Source of the DNA: Sphingomonas sp.
Lineage (GTDB): Bacteria; Pseudomonadota; Alphaproteobacteria; Sphingomonadales; Sphingomonadaceae
Direction: 5' to 3'
DNA: 64,000 nt
Assembly: GCF_017745215.1 (NCBI RefSeq)
Contig: NZ_JAGHZV010000004.1
Span: 184,172-248,171 of the forward strand
The position numbers and the translations under genes are program-made. Position 1 is the stretch's first letter. Each line of letters opens with the position of its first letter. The notes beneath the pieces were generated by a model. The model was not told the DNA's origin, did not search any database, and worked only from the letters and a program-made list of their open reading frames with translations. Shown here piece after piece: positions 44,218-53,871 of the stretch.

Positions 44218-45318
44218 TTAACGAGCGACTTTAAAGCGGTTCCAAACCTCTAACCATTGCGCCTCAAGCGTGCTAGGCCCCGGAAGTTCTCGGAACTGGA
44301 GCGTTCCCGCGATGCGCTCCGCATCTTCAGGAGTGGTCGATTTGAGCGCCTTGCGCACAGGTTCGGCGATGTGGAGGTACGCCGTTTTGCGACTTACCTG
44401 CGAAAAATAGGCTTTGCGCGAAGCTAGCATCGCCAGGGTTTCAGGCCGCATCGCCGCAGCAATCAGCGCTCGGGAAGCTACCGGATCACGCGCGGTAGCC
44501 GGAATGGCGAAAGCTTCGACCCACATGATGCCCCCTTCATCGGGCACAACATAGTCGATCGGTAGCCCCGACGACTGTAGCGCCGCGGAAGCCCATTCTC
44601 CGATGCCCGGTACGATCGCCACCCGTCCACTGCGCAGGTCGTCGATCACCGCACCCGTGTCGGCTTGAATTGAAGCAACTTGGGGACGCAATTGCAGGAG
44701 GTATTTCTCAAGTTGCGCCAATTGCTGGGAGTTGAGATCATATGGACGAGAGTTGCCGAGGCTCTTCGACAATATCCCCATTGTTGGCAGATACCAATCG
44801 AAGATGCCTACCTTTCCCTTGGCCTTGGGGCTCAGTAGAACGCGATAGCTTTGAACGTCGGAGGGCGAGAAAATCGTCGTATTGTACACCAGGCCAACCG
44901 CTCCCCAACGCGCCACCGCGCCGAACGTCTTACCGTTCAAGCTCGCTGGATTTCCGTCGGTGAAAGAAGTAAGCAGGTCAGGAAATTTCCAGTCATCGTC
45001 GGTAAGCTCGCGGAGTGCCTTTTCAGCAAACAGCTTGCGGCCAAATTCCGCGTCCACGATAACGACGTCAAAGGTTCCGGGAGGGCTCTTTGTGAGCAGC
45101 TGATACATCTGCTCGCCACCGGAATAGGTCTGGACTACGACCTTCCTGCCCGTAGCTTTCTCGAGAGCCGCCACATAGTCGGGTTCGTCATAACCCACCC
45201 ATGTCAGCATTTTTAGCGGTGCGGTCGCTGTGGTGCTTGCGCGATGATCAAGCCAATACCAGCCGATAGCGATAACCGCCAGTACGACGATCAGAAGAAC
45301 CGCGGTCCTAGCGCGCAT
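44218..45318 (-). CDS. Extracellular solute-binding protein (PotD-like)
   Basis: A 366-residue periplasmic binding protein. An uncleaved or cleaved N-terminal hydrophobic segment (7-22) carries no lipobox cysteine. The mature part shows KMLTWVGYDEPDYVAALEKATG, AVARWGAVGLVYNT and VPDEGGIMWVEAFAIPATA, the pattern of family 1 binding proteins for polyamines or metals. It is the first gene of the five-gene leftward operon. The ligand is unknown. Confidence 0.82.
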   Translation of the reverse strand: MRARTAVLLIVVLAVIAIGWYWLDHRASTTATAPLKMLTWVGYDEPDYVAALEKATGRKVVVQTYSGGEQMYQLLTKSPPGTFDVVIVDAEFGRKLFAEKALRELTDDDWKFPDLLTSFTDGNPASLNGKTFGAVARWGAVGLVYNTTIFSPSDVQSYRVLLSPKAKGKVGIFDWYLPTMGILSKSLGNSRPYDLNSQQLAQLEKYLLQLRPQVASIQADTGAVIDDLRSGRVAIVPGIGEWASAALQSSGLPIDYVVPDEGGIMWVEAFAIPATARDPVASRALIAAAMRPETLAMLASRKAYFSQVSRKTAYLHIAEPVRKALKSTTPEDAERIAGTLQFRELPGPSTLEAQWLEVWNRFKVAR

Positions 45319-45925
45319 TGCCTTGCCCCCTCGTTAATGCTTCTCGCCCTGTGTTCAGACGCAAGTTGCCCCGTCGAATCGGTGCCCACCCCAATTCGAT
45401 AGACACCTTTGGCTATCACAGAGATTCTATAGTGTCACTTCCGGCGGAGGATGATTACGAAAGTCAATCCGCAAGCCCGGCCATTGACAAACCACCGATC
45501 TCAGACACGCCTGTGGAAGTGAGACTACGGCTCTAGGTCAAGCGTAAGGCCGATGATCCCGCAGTTAGAAAGATGAACTGGTTTGGTGGTAACTATCTCC
45601 GGAACGGAGCAAGTCGCAGGCCGCGGGATCGCTTCACCGCAGCTAAGGTTGAAGTCGCGCAAGCCCTTGCTACACTGGCATTGCATCCGGCCCTGCCGCG
45701 GTGCCGAGGCGTGAGAACCTCGATCTGAGAGCCAGTTCTGCCCAGGCATTCGCCGGGTGGCCGACGTGCATGTCCAAGCTCTTCGGGGCCAAAGACGTCG
45801 GCGCATGACTCAGGCATGTTCTCAACACCCGGCTTCTCGCGCTGGTCTCATGCGCGGGAGACGGCGATGGCAGAACTGGGCATTCGGGCAGGAGCGGCAC
45901 AGCCGCCGGGCGGCGGCGTGCCCAG
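45319..45925. other. 607-bp intergenic region, no gene recognised
   Basis: Divergent promoters for the ABC operon and for the sigma-factor operon should lie here. Small frames on the minus strand between 45525 and 45900 have no recognisable product. I see no insertion-sequence end or repeat. Confidence 0.45.
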
Positions 45926-46489
45926 ATGACGTTCGACCGGTTCCTGCCACCCGCACGCCTCGGCGAAGACGATCCATTGCCACCCGAGGATCGCGTGTCG
46001 CCATGTGGCTCGATCGCCTCGGACGCGCTCTACCGCAGCCAGTCGCCGCGGCTCGCGCGCTTCTTCGCGCGGCGTATACCGCGTGATGACGTCGCCGATC
46101 TCGTCCAGGAGAGCTTTCGCCGCCTGCTCGGCACCACGACCCGCGTCGAACGCCCCGAGGCCTATCTCAGCCGGATCGCCGGCAACCTGGTACGCGACCG
46201 CGCGAGCGCGGCGGCGCGGCACCACGACGCGGCGCACGAAAGCTATGACGATGACGCGATCGCCGGCCTCGATCCGCACCACCAGCTCGAGGCACGCGAT
46301 GCGGTCACGCGCCTCGAAGAGGCTCTGACGACGCTCAAGCCCAAGACGCGCGAAATATTCCTGATGCATCGACTCGACGGTCTCAGCTATGCGGAGATCG
46401 CCGAGGCCAGGAACATGAGTATCAAGGGCGTGGAAAAGCAGATCGCCAAGGCTTTGTACCTGCTGCGCCGCCGAGTCGGCGCGCTTTGA
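45926..46489 (+). CDS. FecI-like ECF sigma factor
   Basis: A 187-residue ECF sigma factor. Region 2 is visible as LARFFARRIPRDDVADLVQESFRRLL (split for length), and region 4 as LKPKTREIFLMHRLDGLSYAEIAE, with the HTH continuing to residue 180. It probably drives the adjacent TonB-receptor and isopeptidase genes when the partner FecR receives a signal, as in ferric-citrate-type circuits. Its stop overlaps the FecR start. Such sigma/FecR/TonB sets accompany proteobacterial lasso-peptide isopeptidase genes. Confidence 0.9.
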   Translation: MTFDRFLPPARLGEDDPLPPEDRVSPCGSIASDALYRSQSPRLARFFARRIPRDDVADLVQESFRRLLGTTTRVERPEAYLSRIAGNLVRDRASAAARHHDAAHESYDDDAIAGLDPHHQLEARDAVTRLEEALTTLKPKTREIFLMHRLDGLSYAEIAEARNMSIKGVEKQIAKALYLLRRRVGAL

Positions 46490-47403
46490 CTTCGGACCGG
46501 ATCGAGCGCGAGGCGTCCGACTGGTTCGCGCGCCTGCGCGGGCCCGACGGCGAGGCCGAGCGCGAAGCGTTCGAGCGCTGGCGCGACGCCGATCCGCGTC
46601 ATACTCAGGCCTTTGCCGAATATGAGAAGCTATGGGCCGCATACGGCACGGTGCGGCGCCCGCGCGAAGCGCGGCCCGCGCCGCGCCCGCAATGGAGTTG
46701 GCCAGCGCTCGCGGCCGCGTCGATCGCCATCGTGCTCGCGATCGCAATCGGCGTGTGGCGCTTCGGCGGCGCGGAGCCGGCACCCGTCGGGCCGCCGCTC
46801 GTCGCGTTCGAGGCGACGGATGCCAAGGCGCTGCGGCTCGACGACGGCAGCGTCGTGCTGCTGGCGCCGGGCGCCACCGTGGCGGTCGCCTATTCGGGTG
46901 AGGCGCGCGAGGTTCGCCTGACCGGCGGTGAGGCGCGCTTCGTCGTCGCGCATGACGCGAGTCGGCCGTTTCGCGTGCTCGCCGGCACCTGCTCGGTGCT
47001 CGCGACCGGGACGGTCTTCGACGTGCGGCTCGCCGGCGGCGACGCCGATGTCGCCCTCATCGAGGGCCGGGTCGAAGTCCACCCCGGCCACGGGCGCCCC
47101 ATCCGGCTTATCGCGGGCGAAGGCGTGGGCGCAGACGGCTTGCGCCGCCCGGCCGCGATCCCCCAGCGCTGGACCCCACCGCGCGTCTCGGTCGAGGCGA
47201 TGCCACTCCGCGACGTGCTGGCGCTCGCCAACCGCGGTACGTCGGCGCCGATCGAGCTCGGCGACGCCACACTCGGCGATCGGCAGGTGACCGGCACCTT
47301 CGACCTCGCCGACACCCGCGCGCTGGCGCGCAAGCTCGCCGCCGCGCTCGACCTGTCGCTCGACGAAAGCGGCAGCCGCCTGGTGCTCGCCGGACCTCGC
47401 TAG
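46486..47403 (+). CDS. FecR-like anti-sigma regulator
   Basis: A 305-residue FecR-family protein: an N-terminal cytoplasmic part with the DUF4880 pattern (ASDWFARLRGP, WRDADPRHTQAFAEYEKLW), one membrane span (about 72-91), a periplasmic FecR domain (LDDGSVVLLAPGATVAV, ARFVVAHDASRPFRVLAG), and a C-terminal STN-like segment. It would keep the sigma factor in check and pass the receptor signal inward. Translation starts at a TTG overlapping the sigma stop (TTGA). Confidence 0.9.
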   Translation: MTSDRIEREASDWFARLRGPDGEAEREAFERWRDADPRHTQAFAEYEKLWAAYGTVRRPREARPAPRPQWSWPALAAASIAIVLAIAIGVWRFGGAEPAPVGPPLVAFEATDAKALRLDDGSVVLLAPGATVAVAYSGEAREVRLTGGEARFVVAHDASRPFRVLAGTCSVLATGTVFDVRLAGGDADVALIEGRVEVHPGHGRPIRLIAGEGVGADGLRRPAAIPQRWTPPRVSVEAMPLRDVLALANRGTSAPIELGDATLGDRQVTGTFDLADTRALARKLAAALDLSLDESGSRLVLAGPR

Positions 47404-47500
47404 CCGTCGACCCCTCGATAATTTTCGGGGGGATTTCTCCGACCCGCCGTCAACGCCTTCCGAGATGGACCCGATCAACGGGCCATGAAGGGGGAAGGTT

Positions 47501-50032
47501 ATGCGGGTCGGATTGATGATTTCGGTGGCGATGGTGGCGGTTGCGGCGGCGAGCCCCGCACAGGCACAGGCGGACGCGCGCAGCTACGAGATCGAGGCGC
47601 AGGATCTCGCCTCGGCGCTGCGCCGCTTCTCGGCAGCCTCGGGCCGTGAAGTGCTGGCGTCGGCCGAACTCGTCGCTGGCAAGCGCAGCGGCGGGGTCAG
47701 CGGGCGCTACGACGCCGACGATGCGCTCGCGCAGCTGCTCGAAGGGACCGGGCTCGGCGTCGAGACGGTCGAAGGCGCGTTCGTGCTGCGCCCTTTCGGC
47801 GGAAACCTTGCCCAGCAGCATGAGCCAGAGCGCGAGATCGTCGTCACCGGCTCGCGTATCCGCGGCGCCCCGGTAGCCTCGCAGGTGATCGCGCTCGACC
47901 AGGATTCGATCCGCAATCGCGGCCAGGCGACGGTGGCCGAGGCGGCGCGGACCATCCCGCAGAATTTCGGCGGCGGCCAGAACCCCGGCGTCGGGCGTAA
48001 CGTCCCGGCCAGCAGCGGCGTCGATGTCGGCGGTGCCGCCTCGATCAATCTGCGCGGCTTGGGCAGCGATGCGACGCTGACGCTGCTCAACGGGCACCGC
48101 ATGCCCTACAGCGCCTCGCGGCAGAGCATCGACATCTCGGCGATCCCCCTGGGCGCGGTCGACCGGATCGAGGTCGTCGCCGACGGCGCCTCGGCGCTCT
48201 ACGGCTCGGACGCGGTCGCGGGCGTCGCCAACATCATCCTCAAGCGCGACTATGAAGGGTTCGAGACGCGCGCCCGGCTCGGCGCCGCCACCCGCGGCGG
48301 CGCCTTCAGCCAGCTCTATGCGGTCACCGGCGGCGGGACCTGGGCCGGCGGCGGGCTGCTGCTGAGCTACGAGTTCCTGCGCGACGCGCCGATCTATGCG
48401 CGGCAGCGCCCGTTCGGCGGCAGCGACCCCGAGCTCACCTTCCTGCCCGCGCTCAAGCATCACAATATCGTCGGCACCGGGCACCAGGACCTCGGCGGCG
48501 GCCTCGAGCTCGATTTCGACGGCTATTACAACTGGCGGTCGAGCTGGGCGCAGTACAGCACCAACGCGACCTCGCGGATCAATGTCCCGGCGACCGTCGA
48601 GAATTTCGCACTGGCGCCGAGTCTCAAATTGTCGGTCGGCGCGTGGCGCGCGACCCTGCTCGGCACCTACGGCCAGGACCATCTCGTCGTCGCCACCAAC
48701 ACCTATACGCTTGCCGGCGCGCTCACCTCGACGATCCCCAACATGTACCGCAACAGCGCCAGGGCGATCGAAGCCAATGCCGACGGCCCGCTGTTCGCGC
48801 TGCCTGGCGGCAGCGCCAAGCTCGCGATCGGCGCCGGCTACCGCAGCAACCATTTCGAGAATTTCCGCGGGCCCGCGAACATCTCGAACATCGACCGGTC
48901 GCAGGACAGCTACTTCGCCTATGGCGAATTGAGTCTGCCGCTGGTCTCGCCCGACCGACAGATGCCGCTGGTCGACCGGCTCAACCTCAGCGCAGCGCTG
49001 CGCTACGAGCGCTATCCCGGCATCGGCGAGATCGCCACGCCCAAGCTCGGCCTGATCTACGGGATCAGCCCCGACCTCGAATTCAAGGCGAGCTGGGGGA
49101 AATCGTACCGGGCCCCGACCTTCTACCAGCGCTACCAGCTCCAGTCGCTCTACCTGGCGCCGCCGTCGATCTTCGGCGGCAGCTATCCCGCCGGCTCGGC
49201 CGTGCTCTACGCCGAAGGCGGCAATTCGGCGCTGCAGCCCGAGCGCGCGACGAGCTGGAGCGCGACCGCGGTGCTCCATCCTCGCGGCGCACCCGGCGTC
49301 CGGCTCGAAGTCGGCTATTTCCACGTCGCCTATCGCGACCGGATCGTCACGCCGCTGATCTACGCGTCGCAGGCGCTGAGCAATCCGCTCTACCGCGACA
49401 GCGTGACGCTGACGCCCTCGGCCGCCGCGCAGGCCGCGATCATCGCCGGCGCCGGCGAGTTCCGCAACCTGACCGGCGGCGCCTACGATCCCACCAGGGT
49501 CGTCGCGATCATCGACAACAGCAACGTCAACGCGGCGCAGCAGACGGTCCAGGGCGTCGATATCCTCGGAAGCTACCGGTTCGATCTCGGCGCCAGCGGC
49601 GGGCTGCGGCTCACGGTCAATGCCAGCTATCTCGAAAGCGACCAGCGGCTGAGCGCGCTGCAGCCCGAGACGGTGCTCGCGGGCACGCTGTTCAACCCCG
49701 CGCACTGGCGCGGTCGCGCCACGGCCGCATGGGAGTCCGGCGGCCTGGTGGTCGAGGGCGCGTTCAACTACACCGGCGGGGTATCGGACGTGCGCAGCGC
49801 GCCCGCGGCGTGGATCAGCCCGATGGCGACGGTCGACCTGACCCTGCGCTACCGCACCGGCGACGGCGACGGCCCGCTGTCCAATCTCGACCTGACGCTC
49901 TCGGCCGCCAACCTGTTCGACGCGCTGCCAGGACGGATCGCCACGACGCTGCCCTACGAAGCGCCGTATGATTCGACCAACTATTCGCCGCTCGGCCGGT
50001 TCGTCAGCTTCGGGATCGCCAAGCGGTGGTGA
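47501..50032 (+). CDS. TonB-dependent receptor with N-terminal STN signalling domain
   Basis: An 843-residue outer-membrane receptor. After the signal peptide (1-23) comes an STN domain (ALRRFSAASGREVLAS... near 30-95), a TonB box-like REIVVTGSRI near 112, the plug (TLLNGHRMP, ADGASALYGSDAVAGVANI) and a barrel ending FVSFGIAKRW with terminal aromatic. The STN domain contacts FecR. In this context the likely ligand is the lasso peptide or its linearised form, taken up for cleavage by the isopeptidase encoded next. Confidence 0.92.
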   Translation: MRVGLMISVAMVAVAAASPAQAQADARSYEIEAQDLASALRRFSAASGREVLASAELVAGKRSGGVSGRYDADDALAQLLEGTGLGVETVEGAFVLRPFGGNLAQQHEPEREIVVTGSRIRGAPVASQVIALDQDSIRNRGQATVAEAARTIPQNFGGGQNPGVGRNVPASSGVDVGGAASINLRGLGSDATLTLLNGHRMPYSASRQSIDISAIPLGAVDRIEVVADGASALYGSDAVAGVANIILKRDYEGFETRARLGAATRGGAFSQLYAVTGGGTWAGGGLLLSYEFLRDAPIYARQRPFGGSDPELTFLPALKHHNIVGTGHQDLGGGLELDFDGYYNWRSSWAQYSTNATSRINVPATVENFALAPSLKLSVGAWRATLLGTYGQDHLVVATNTYTLAGALTSTIPNMYRNSARAIEANADGPLFALPGGSAKLAIGAGYRSNHFENFRGPANISNIDRSQDSYFAYGELSLPLVSPDRQMPLVDRLNLSAALRYERYPGIGEIATPKLGLIYGISPDLEFKASWGKSYRAPTFYQRYQLQSLYLAPPSIFGGSYPAGSAVLYAEGGNSALQPERATSWSATAVLHPRGAPGVRLEVGYFHVAYRDRIVTPLIYASQALSNPLYRDSVTLTPSAAAQAAIIAGAGEFRNLTGGAYDPTRVVAIIDNSNVNAAQQTVQGVDILGSYRFDLGASGGLRLTVNASYLESDQRLSALQPETVLAGTLFNPAHWRGRATAAWESGGLVVEGAFNYTGGVSDVRSAPAAWISPMATVDLTLRYRTGDGDGPLSNLDLTLSAANLFDALPGRIATTLPYEAPYDSTNYSPLGRFVSFGIAKRW

Positions 50033-52146
50033 AGCTCTGGGCATGCCGGGCGCGGCTGGCGGCGGTCGCGCTCCTCGTCGCCGTATGCGCGGCGATCCCG
50101 ATCGCCCGCGCCGGCTGCGAGCATCTGCTGCCGGATCCGGTCGCGCCGGGTCCGGCAAGGGCAATCACGGCGCGGGATCTGGTCGAGCTGCGCGACATCG
50201 GCCAGCCCGACCCTTCGTTCGTGCTGCCCGAGAGCCCGCTCGCGGTGTCGCCCGACGGGAGGAGCGTCGCATTTGTGCTCAACCGTGCCGACCTCGACAC
50301 GAATAGCTATTGCCGTGGGCTGGTGGTGGTCGACCTCGACCGCGAGGCGCCGCCGCGCGCGATCGATCGCGGTGGCGAACTGATCACGGTGTTCAGCTTC
50401 CTGCGCGGGTCGGTCCAGCGCACCGGTTTTCCGGAACTGATCGTGCCTGTCTGGTCCCCCGACGGCGAATGGGTTGCCTATCTGCGCCGGGACAATGGGG
50501 TGACCCAGGTATGGCGCGCGCGGCATTCGGGCGGGGGCGCGGTCGCCGTCTCCCGCTCGGACGCCGATGTCGAGGCGTTCGCCTGGTCGGCCGACGGTCG
50601 CCGGATCGTCTTTGCGGCGCGGCCGACGCTGGTCGCGCAGCGCCGCGCGATCGAGCGCGAGGGGCTCGACGGCTGGGCCTATGACGCGCGGTTCGTGCCC
50701 AACTGGGGCATGCGCCCGCAGGAAGGCCGGCCCGCGCCGCTCGTCGCGTCGGTCGTAGACCTCGCCACGGGCGCGACGGCGACCGCCGGACCCACCGAGC
50801 AGGCGCTGCTCGGCACGCGCGAGACGCGCTACAGCGACCGTTCGACGGCCGCGCTGTCGCCAGCCGGCTGGCGCGCCGGCACCGCGCTGAGCGACCCGTC
50901 GCCGCTCAGCCCGCAGCGGCTGTGGGTCGAGACGCCGCAGGGCAAGCGCCGGCAATGCCGTGATCCCGCGTGCCTCGGGCGCATAACCGGCGTGTGGTGG
51001 GAACCCGGCGGACGCGCGCTGTGGTTCCTGAGACGGGAAGGCTGGGCGAACGGCGAGATGGGACTGTATCGCCTGGCCCGGGACGGCGCGGCGCCCCGAC
51101 GCGTGCTCGCGACGCAGGACATGATCCAGGGCTGCGTGCCCGTCTCGGACGCGCTCCTGTGCCTGCGCGAGAACGCGACTACGCCGCGCCGTCTCGTCAG
51201 GATCGATCCCGGGACCGGCGGCGCCGAGCTGGTGTTCGACCCCAATCCCGAGTTCGGTGCCATCCGGCTGGGGATGGCGAAGCGGCTCCGATGGAAAAAC
51301 GCGCTCGGGCTCGAGGTGCGCGGCGACCTGGTGCTGCCGCCCGGCTACCGCGAGGGCGAGAAGCTGCCGCTGGTCGTCGTCCAATATCGCAGCGACGGCT
51401 TTCTGCGTGGCGGCACCGGCGACGAATATCCGATCCACCTGTTCGCAGCGCGCGGCTATGCGGTGCTGAGTTTCGAGCGGCCGGCGGAGTATGCATCTCT
51501 GGTGCCGGGCGTGCGCACGATCGACGAGGCCATCGCCGTCGGCGCGAAGGACTGGGCGGATCGGCGCAGCGTCCTGTCGGCGCTCGAGACCGGGGTGCGG
51601 CAGGTCATCGCCTCGGGCATCGCCGACCCACGCCGGGTCGGCATCACCGGGCAGAGCGACGGATCGGCCACGACGCGCTTCGCGCTGATCAACAGCGACC
51701 TGTTCGCCGCGGCGGCGGTCAGCACCTGCTGCATGGATGCCAATACCGTCATGACCTATGGCGGAATCGCCTGGGCCGACGACCTGCATGGCGACGGCTA
51801 TCCGCGTGCGACCGAGCCCGCGCCGGAATTCTGGCGCCCCTTCTCGCTCGCGTTCAACGCCGACCGGCTGCGCGTTCCGATCCTGATGCAGCTGTCGGAC
51901 AACGAGGCGCTGCTCGCGCTCGAGGCTTATGGCGCGCTCCGCGATTTCCACCGGCCGGTCGACCTCTACGTCTTTCCCGACGAATATCATTACAAATGGC
52001 AGCCCGCGCACCGGCGCGCGATCTACGAGCGGGCAATCGACTGGTTCGACTATTGGCTGCTCGGCCGCCGTTCGGCGGCGCCGGAGCGCGTGGCCGAGCT
52101 GCGGCGCTGGGATGCGCTTCGCCCCGCGGGCGAGCATGCGCCGTGA
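50026..52146 (+). CDS. Lasso peptide isopeptidase (AtxE-like)
   Basis: A 706-residue periplasmic or cytosolic hydrolase with a signal-peptide-like N terminus (8-29), a beta-propeller domain (for example VWSPDGEWVAYLRRD) and a C-terminal prolyl-oligopeptidase-type alpha/beta hydrolase. The nucleophile is Ser544 in TGQSDGSA; Glu627 (LSDNEALL) and His655 (PDEYHYKW) complete a Ser-Glu-His triad of the type described for AtxE2, with matching spacing. Such enzymes cut the isopeptide bond of their cognate lasso peptide. It overlaps the receptor gene by 7 nt; starts at 50026 and 50029 are both GTG. It ends 3 bp from the convergent C-protein gene. Confidence 0.9.
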   Translation: MVKLWACRARLAAVALLVAVCAAIPIARAGCEHLLPDPVAPGPARAITARDLVELRDIGQPDPSFVLPESPLAVSPDGRSVAFVLNRADLDTNSYCRGLVVVDLDREAPPRAIDRGGELITVFSFLRGSVQRTGFPELIVPVWSPDGEWVAYLRRDNGVTQVWRARHSGGGAVAVSRSDADVEAFAWSADGRRIVFAARPTLVAQRRAIEREGLDGWAYDARFVPNWGMRPQEGRPAPLVASVVDLATGATATAGPTEQALLGTRETRYSDRSTAALSPAGWRAGTALSDPSPLSPQRLWVETPQGKRRQCRDPACLGRITGVWWEPGGRALWFLRREGWANGEMGLYRLARDGAAPRRVLATQDMIQGCVPVSDALLCLRENATTPRRLVRIDPGTGGAELVFDPNPEFGAIRLGMAKRLRWKNALGLEVRGDLVLPPGYREGEKLPLVVVQYRSDGFLRGGTGDEYPIHLFAARGYAVLSFERPAEYASLVPGVRTIDEAIAVGAKDWADRRSVLSALETGVRQVIASGIADPRRVGITGQSDGSATTRFALINSDLFAAAAVSTCCMDANTVMTYGGIAWADDLHGDGYPRATEPAPEFWRPFSLAFNADRLRVPILMQLSDNEALLALEAYGALRDFHRPVDLYVFPDEYHYKWQPAHRRAIYERAIDWFDYWLLGRRSAAPERVAELRRWDALRPAGEHAP

Positions 52147-52149
52147 AGC

Positions 52150-53871
52150 TCACGGGAGCACGCGCCGCCCGGTCCAGCTGCGCGCCCAAGCCTCGGTTTC
52201 ACCGAGCTGCATGACCCTCGAATAGGCGATGCCCCTGACCGGTCTGGTGTCGGCGAGCACCGCGCGCACGCCGTCCATGTCGATCAGCCCGTGCGCGGCG
52301 AGCAGTCCGTCCTCGAGCAGCTCGCGCAGCGCCGCGCGGTTGGCCTCGTAGATCTCGATCTCGAACGAATCGGGCGCGCCCTTGCCGCGCCGCTTGACGA
52401 TCGCCTTCGGCAGGTCGCCGGCAAAGGCCCGGCGGGCGACCATCCGGTTGTTGCCGCCGCGGCACCACAGCCAACTCGGCACGCCGAGGCAGAATTCGAC
52501 GATCGGCTGCGACATCAGCGGCGAGAGCAGCGGCAGCCGCAGTTCGGGCGCGAGCGGCTCCATATAGTTCGCCATGGTCAGCACTGAGGCCACGTGCGCC
52601 GCCTGGCCGGGCAGCGCATCGTCAGGTGCATCGCGCCAGCTCGGTCCGACGGGCGTCTCCGCCAGCAGCTCGCGCGAGAGGAGGCTGGTGTCGACCGCGA
52701 CCGGATAGGCCGGCGGGCGACGCAACCGGCGCAAGGTGCGGTGCACGGCGGTCGGTGCGCTGCAGCCGGTCAGCCGGCAGACATCGCCGAGCGTTTCGAG
52801 AGCCGGAATCCAGCCTTGCCGGCGGATGCGATCGACGATCGGCCGGACCGACTGGATATAGCAGAAGACATTGTCGCCACCGCCGCCGCGAAGGATCGCG
52901 TCCGCGCCCGCCGCACGCGCGATCGCCGCGAAGTGCCGCTCGGACTCCTGCGCAAAATAGCGCCCGACCGGCCGCGGCAGGTGTGCGGCGTTCGAGCGCC
53001 CGACATCGACGCCGGCGACCAGGCGCGGCGCCTCGCTCAGGCGGACCCCGAGCGCATCGGTCACTGCGCGTGCGAACGGCCGCTCGTCGCCGAGCGCGTC
53101 GGCCGTGACCAGCGTCATGCATTCGAACGGCACGCCCGTGGCCGCAAGCGAGGCTGCGACGATCGACGAGTCGAGCCCGCCCGAAAGCGCGACCAGCACC
53201 CGCGAGAATCCGCCGCCGATGCGGCCAATGCACTCGGTCGTGACCGCGCGCAGCCCGGTGGCGAGCGTGTCGAGATCGGCGTCGTCGGCACGACCGACAT
53301 ACGCCCATGGCGACCACAGTTCTTCGACCGCATAGCTGCCATTGGCAATACGAAGGCAGGTTCCGCCGAGGAGCTCCTGGATCCCCGACAGGCAGGTGGC
53401 CGACGGGCGGAGATCGGGCGCGATCAGGTGGCCAGCGACGGCGGCCCAGTCGATCGGTGGTGTCGCACCGGCCCAGGCGCATAGCAGCGCCACATCGGAC
53501 GCAGCCACCACCAGCGCGCCGTCGCTCCAATAATAGCAGCCGAGTTCGCCGAACGGCGCCCGCACGATCGACCAACCCGCCGCATGCGGGTCGAGAACGA
53601 AGGCGACATAGGATCCCCAATGGTGACGGATCAGCCTTCGCTCCCAGCGATCGCCGACGGACCGGCCGGTGGCTCGCTCGAACAGCGTGCCGAGGACAAG
53701 CAGCTCCGCGCAGGGCACGGGGCCGTCACCCGGCTCGGCAAAGACGGCGATGCCCTCCTGCCGGAACACAGGCGCAAGACCGCTCGCCCGCGCGACTTGC
53801 CCGGCGCGCCGCTCGAGCGCCACTACCTGCTCAGCGGGACCGACGAACGCGAAATAGCGCGGTCCCATCAT
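52150..53871 (-). CDS. Lasso peptide cyclase (C protein, asparagine synthetase-like)
   Basis: A 573-residue asparagine-synthetase homologue that would activate the ring Asp/Glu side chain with ATP and close the macrolactam. The PP-loop is VALSGGLDSSIVA (SGGLDSS at 230-236). The N-terminal amidotransferase-like domain lacks the Cys2 needed to hydrolyse glutamine, as expected for a cyclase using the peptide's own amine. The first ATG at 53871 overlaps the B-gene stop; a longer frame to 54048 is spurious. Last gene of the biosynthetic operon. Confidence 0.92.
   Translation of the reverse strand: MMGPRYFAFVGPAEQVVALERRAGQVARASGLAPVFRQEGIAVFAEPGDGPVPCAELLVLGTLFERATGRSVGDRWERRLIRHHWGSYVAFVLDPHAAGWSIVRAPFGELGCYYWSDGALVVAASDVALLCAWAGATPPIDWAAVAGHLIAPDLRPSATCLSGIQELLGGTCLRIANGSYAVEELWSPWAYVGRADDADLDTLATGLRAVTTECIGRIGGGFSRVLVALSGGLDSSIVAASLAATGVPFECMTLVTADALGDERPFARAVTDALGVRLSEAPRLVAGVDVGRSNAAHLPRPVGRYFAQESERHFAAIARAAGADAILRGGGGDNVFCYIQSVRPIVDRIRRQGWIPALETLGDVCRLTGCSAPTAVHRTLRRLRRPPAYPVAVDTSLLSRELLAETPVGPSWRDAPDDALPGQAAHVASVLTMANYMEPLAPELRLPLLSPLMSQPIVEFCLGVPSWLWCRGGNNRMVARRAFAGDLPKAIVKRRGKGAPDSFEIEIYEANRAALRELLEDGLLAAHGLIDMDGVRAVLADTRPVRGIAYSRVMQLGETEAWARSWTGRRVLP

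Noticed and set aside
45525..45900. Small minus-strand frames upstream of the sigma factor
   Set aside because: No recognisable product, no ribosome site, and the frames overlap one another.
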